Assembly: GCA_965250215.1 (NCBI GenBank) | Contig: CBDFNN010000004.1 | Location: forward strand, 1,798,001 to 1,862,000 | Direction of reading: 5' to 3' | DNA: 64,000 nucleotides | Source: CBDFNN01 sp965250215 | Lineage (GTDB): Bacteria > Bacteroidota > Rhodothermia > Rhodothermales > DATKEJ01 | Part shown: one piece after another, positions 62,874-64,000 of the stretch | Layout of the letters: the number at the start of each line of letters is the position of its first letter | How positions within the stretch are numbered: position 1 is the first letter of the stretch | Notes under the pieces: model-generated | Told to the model about the DNA's origin: nothing | The model's database searches: none | What the model saw: the letters and a program-made list of their open reading frames with translations, nothing else | Position numbers and translations under genes: made by a program

Positions 62874-63128
62874 TCATTTCTTCTCGATGTGTTTTCCGAT
62901 GTAGTATTGAACGTAAGACAGTATTCCCTCGTGGCCCCATCCTATGTACCGCATCGACTCTCCCTTGGGTATTATTCCAAGTTCTACTAGGTCGTGTCAG
63001 ACTCGCATTGCTTCTTCGTAGTGCTGCTTAATCGTTTCCTTCGCTTTCCTTTTTTCTCTGATTTCCCAATAGAGAAGGTGTGCCAGAATAGTGACTGTGC
63101 CTCCTAGTAAAATAATTGTCTCTGTCAT
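62874..63128 (-). pseudogene. Small membrane protein gene with in-frame TGA
   Basis: From the ATG at 63128 the frame encodes a membrane-anchored peptide (MTETIILLGGTVTILAHLLYW, then a charged helix EIREKRKAKETIKQHYEEAM). It meets a TGA at 62999-62997, then continues in the same frame with good coding character (HDLVELGIIPKGESMRYIGW, GHEGILSYVQYYIGKHIEKK) to a TGA at 62876-62874. A single base change would restore an 84-residue protein. Confidence 0.6.
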
Positions 63129-63515
63129 TGCTTTATAGGTTAGAGTGATTTAAATATCTGATAGGCGTACCAATCCCATGAAATTGACTGGTGGACAGTG
63201 ATGTCGTTTTGCTGGCGATTCGTGGCTTTTGCGTACACATTTGCGTGCACACAACCCTAGAAGCGCTGGTATCGTTAGAGATCCGGTACCCTCGGCAGGA
63301 ATCGAACCCACATATGCATAAGAAAAACATCTCCGATTTGATCTGCGCGTGACTAATCTGGTTAATGCTTGATCAGTAGTCGGTATTCCCAGTACCATCT
63401 TTGTGACTTTTGAAAAAGTCAGAATCGCAGGAAAAGATGCAAAAGGAAGGGAATGTTGTACCTATGTTGGCACCCAGTTTTGCAAGTCATTGGGGTGCAA
63501 TGGCTTGTAGGAACA
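63129..63515. other. Island end region
   Basis: No protein gene is supported. It contains the right copy of the second tRNA-derived repeat (63245-63304) and the diverged flank of the tRNA-Phe repeat (63484-63515). The tRNA-like sequence at 63280-63310 has a T arm and acceptor 3' strand but no anticodon arm, so it is not a tRNA gene. Confidence 0.6.
63245..63304 (-). repeat. tRNA-3'-end-derived attachment repeat, right copy
   Basis: This is the partner of 55403-55463. On the minus strand the sequence up to here gives a complete T arm (GTGGG, TTCGATT, CCTGC), the acceptor strand CGAGGGT and ACC, but the 5' tRNA half is absent. It therefore marks an element end and is not a functional tRNA. Confidence 0.72.
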
Positions 63516-63533
63516 AGTGTGGTCAGGGAGGGA
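63484..63533 (+). repeat. attachment repeat, tRNA-proximal end of island
   Basis: This is the partner of 43322-43371. The 18-bp identical core (63516-63533) overlaps the last 14 bases of tRNA-Phe; the other 32 bp match with eight differences, mostly transitions. Confidence 0.82.
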
Positions 63534-63592
63534 ATTGAACCCCCGACACCAGGATTTTCAGTCCTGTGCTCTACCAACTGAGCTACCTGACC
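63520..63592 (-). tRNA. tRNA-Phe (anticodon GAA)
   Basis: On the minus strand the 73-nt sequence folds as a normal tRNA. The acceptor is GGTCAGG/CCTGACC with discriminator A. The D arm is GCTC ... GAGC. The anticodon stem CAGGA/TCCTG surrounds the loop CTGAAAA with anticodon GAA. The T arm is GGGGG-TTCAATT-CCCTC. The 3' CCA is not encoded. Its 3' end is the integration site of the island. Confidence 0.96.
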
Positions 63593-63857
63593 ATCGAATT
63601 GACGAGCGCCAAAAATACGTCGAATGGTGTCGGTAAACAACAAAAACAGTCTTCGGTTCTCAGTCTTCAGCCATCAGAGACCTGATGTTCTCCATACCTT
63701 TTCGCCTTTTCATGCAAGATTCAAAGGAGGGGTGAGTTTCGAGTTCGGCGTTTCGAGTTGCGTCGGTCGAATAGCGGTCATAAATCTATCCTTCAGATAA
63801 ATTATTCTATATTTTAGGAATCGTATTTGCCAATAAACACTTTTCATATCACGAGTC

Positions 63858-64000
63858 ATGGTGCATGTCCTGAACCCGAAATTAGCCCAGCTACTGGTCG
63901 TCTTTCTTTGTCTAATTACAACATCGTGTTCTGGCACGAAAGGGTCTCTCAATTCTTCCTCCGGACCAAATGAAATTCCATCCTTTCAAAAATCAGTCGA
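63858..64000 (+). CDS. Lipoprotein, N-terminal part
   Basis: The gene runs off the right edge. The first 47 codons give a type II signal peptide (MVHVLNPKLAQLLVVFLCLITTSC, lipobox ITTSC) followed by a Ser/Gly/Asn-rich linker (SGTKGSLNSSSGPNEIPS). It is outside the island, beyond tRNA-Phe. Function cannot be read from this part. Confidence 0.72.
   Translation, partial: MVHVLNPKLAQLLVVFLCLITTSCSGTKGSLNSSSGPNEIPSFQKSV

Larger units (their letters stand above)
55403..63304. mobile_element. Second integrative element nested in the island (about 7.9 kb)
   Basis: The element is delimited by the two tRNA-derived repeats and contains its own tyrosine integrase next to the left repeat, a co-transcribed gene, an exported fibre-like protein, a type IX-secreted beta-helix protein, a DUF2569 protein, small lipoprotein and membrane protein genes. 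The tRNA gene that supplied the repeat is not in the window. Confidence 0.6.
43354..63533. mobile_element. Genomic island integrated at tRNA-Phe (about 20 kb)
   Basis: The island is bounded by the intact tRNA-Phe 3' end (63516-63533) and an 18-bp direct repeat of it (43354-43371). A tyrosine integrase gene starts 150 bp inside the distal end, the usual arrangement. Cargo includes a replication-type module, a PD-(D/E)XK-like protein, toxin remnants, a Panacea-type toxin-antitoxin pair, a second integrase, exported proteins and small membrane proteins. The flanks of the repeat have diverged, so the insertion is not recent or arose in two steps. Confidence 0.8.

Noticed and set aside
62990..63005. 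In-frame TGA as a selenocysteine codon
   Set aside because: No hairpin of the bacterial SECIS type follows at the right distance and the protein type is not a known selenoprotein.
63275..63335. Possible second tRNA on the minus strand
   Set aside because: Only the T arm and acceptor 3' strand are present; no anticodon or D arm can be formed, so it is an element-end repeat.

Overview
The window looks like a chromosome segment from a member of the Bacteroidota/Rhodothermota/Balneolota group. The evidence is several secreted proteins ending in a type IX secretion (Por) sorting domain with an NPFNP motif, a paired DUF1800/DUF1501 locus, a secreted protein with dockerin-like repeats and a choice-of-anchor-Q-like motif, weak Shine-Dalgarno sites and mid-range GC. 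No genus can be read from the sequence.

Layout. 1-11.5 kb is ordinary chromosome: a flavoprotein fragment, NAD kinase, the DUF1800/DUF1501 pair, a lamin-tail-like secreted protein, an exported amidohydrolase, an APC permease fused to EIIA-like and TrkA_C domains, and a Ser/Thr kinase with TPRs. 11.8-22.8 kb is a ten-gene type II secretion/type IV pilus-like operon (gspE, gspD, pilM/gspL-like, pilO, pilP, four pseudopilins, gspF) in which the prepilin peptidase is fused in frame to a GspK/PilX-like pseudopilin. 23-33 kb holds an exported fibre-like protein, a broken second copy of the gspF 3' end, and an RHS toxin locus. That locus is split into two exported polypeptides (1798 aa of YD repeats; 781 aa of Fn3-like domains, RHS core and a C-terminal toxin-like domain), followed by a candidate immunity gene. 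The secretion operon, the fibre gene and the split RHS operon share one composite upstream element (A-tract, 12 bp, then a 40-41 bp block with a 24-bp inverted repeat), which suggests they are expressed together. This is the most novel part of the window.

33-43 kb is a decaying accessory stretch: TPR and TIR pseudogenes, a XerD-like recombinase beside 28-bp dif-like (11-6-11) sites, two secreted seven-repeat propeller paralogues with fragments of the same family on either side, and a beta-helix protein. 43.35-63.53 kb is a genomic island inserted in the 3' end of tRNA-Phe. It carries an integrase, a replication-type module (HTH, Toprim-like, RepA-like ATPase), a PD-(D/E)XK-like protein, an orphan polymorphic-toxin C-terminus, a Panacea-type toxin-antitoxin pair, and a second integrase with its own pair of tRNA-derived repeats at 55.4 and 63.3 kb. 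The right end has the intact tRNA-Phe and the start of a lipoprotein gene.

All family assignments come from reading motifs by eye. No search or structure prediction was run.
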